Assembly (NCBI RefSeq): GCF_020172685.1
Contig: NZ_CP083986.1
Location: 5,184,284 to 5,248,283, forward strand
Length of the DNA: 64,000 nt
Source of the DNA: [Mycobacterium] nativiensis
GTDB lineage: Bacteria; Actinomycetota; Actinomycetes; Mycobacteriales; Mycobacteriaceae
Direction of reading: 5' to 3'
Below the pieces are notes generated by a model. It had not been told where the DNA came from and ran no database searches. It saw only the letters and a program-made list of their open reading frames with translations. Below are positions 63,609-64,000 of the stretch, in pieces (the stretch's first letter is position 1; the number at the start of each line of letters is the position of its first letter). Both the position numbers and the translations under genes were made by a program.

Positions 63609-64000
63609 GTGCGGATCCTGGTCGTCGACAACTACGACAGCTTTGTGTTCAACCTGGTGCAGTACCTGGGCCAGTTGGGTGTCAAGGCCGACGTCTGGCG
63701 CAACGACGACGAGCGCCTGGCCGATCCGGCCGCTGCGGTGGCGGGCTTCGACGGCGTACTGCTGAGCCCCGGGCCGGGTACCCCGGAACGTGCCGGCGCC
63801 TCGATCGCCCTGGTCGGCGCATGCGCGGCGGGCCGGATCCCGGTGTTGGGCGTGTGCCTGGGACATCAGGCGATCGGCGTCGCGTTCGGCGGCACCGTGG
63901 GCCGGGCGCCGGAGCTGCTGCACGGCAAGACCAGCACGGTCTTCCACACCGACGCCGGTGTACTCAAGGGCCTGCCGGATCCGTTCACCGCGACCCGGTA
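63609..64000 (+). CDS. pabA: Glutamine amidotransferase subunit (TrpG/PabA), partial
   Basis: First 130 residues of a class I glutamine amidotransferase: [30 protein letters not shown], and nucleophile C83 in [15 protein letters not shown]. It supplies ammonia to anthranilate or aminodeoxychorismate synthase; the same gene in M. tuberculosis, Rv0013, is named trpG. Cut by the end of the window. GTG 63609. Confidence 0.92.
   Translation, partial: MRILVVDNYDSFVFNLVQYLGQLGVKADVWRNDDERLADPAAAVAGFDGVLLSPGPGTPERAGASIALVGACAAGRIPVLGVCLGHQAIGVAFGGTVGRAPELLHGKTSTVFHTDAGVLKGLPDPFTATR

Overview
The window is a high-GC actinobacterial chromosome segment carrying the replication origin region of a mycobacterium. 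The order rpmH - dnaA - dnaN - recF - gyrB - gyrA, parS sites of sequence GTTTCACGTGAAAC, CwsA, CrgA, CwlM, the MurJ-pseudokinase fusion, RsmA and many GTG/TTG starts with four-base GTGA/ATGA overlaps all point to Mycobacteriaceae. The block holding homologues of M. tuberculosis Rv0036c-Rv0050 lies to the left of pcnA-murJ-dnaA. As far as I recall this is the M. smegmatis arrangement and not that of H37Rv, so a non-tuberculous species is likely. There is no gnd between dnaN and recF. Bases 1-19 are the 19-bp Tn5/Nextera mosaic end, so the window starts at an untrimmed contig end.

Layout. (1) 20-9.2 kb: two tandem ponA1-type class A penicillin-binding proteins (the first cut by the contig end), a zinc-ribbon-like DUF5318 protein, a DUF1707 membrane protein, a PadR regulator, inositol-phosphate synthase (ino1), and an alpha/beta hydrolase with an apparent one-base frameshift. 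(2) 9.2-13.8 kb: an F420-type luciferase-like oxidoreductase, a polar amino-acid ABC importer with fused binding protein and permease, a MarR regulator and an SDR dehydrogenase. (3) 13.8-21.8 kb: an accessory island with a class III adenylyl cyclase, five exported proteins with the four-cysteine pattern of the PknH sensor domain, three overlapping single-pass membrane proteins of unknown family, and a polytopic membrane protein coupled to leuS. (4) 21.8-30.8 kb: leuS, a secreted Mtc28-like protein, a cysteine-tailed membrane protein, YqgE, an MFS transporter, an MDMPI-fold protein, a PE-PPE-type esterase and a DxDGDG-repeat protein. (5) 30.8-49.3 kb: pcnA, mutT4, the Rv3909 homologue, murJ, sigM, rsmA, trxB2, trxC and cwlM, then the leftward rpmH-rnpA-yidD-yidC-jag-rsmG-parA-parB series with three parS sites. 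(6) 49.3-64 kb: dnaA, oriC, dnaN, recF, a DUF721 protein, gyrB, gyrA, a DUF3566 protein, tRNA-Ile, tRNA-Ala, cwsA, ppiA, a PH-like membrane protein, crgA, a DUF881 protein and the start of trpG/pabA.

Themes. Much of the window serves replication initiation, chromosome segregation and cell-wall growth and division (PonA1, MurJ, CwlM, CwsA, CrgA, ParAB). The points most worth a second look are the accessory island at 15-21.8 kb, the loss of the sigma-binding domain from RsmA, the duplicated ponA1, a dispersed roughly 55-bp palindromic repeat at gene 3' ends, two parS sites written in frame into parA, and one or two probable frameshifts.
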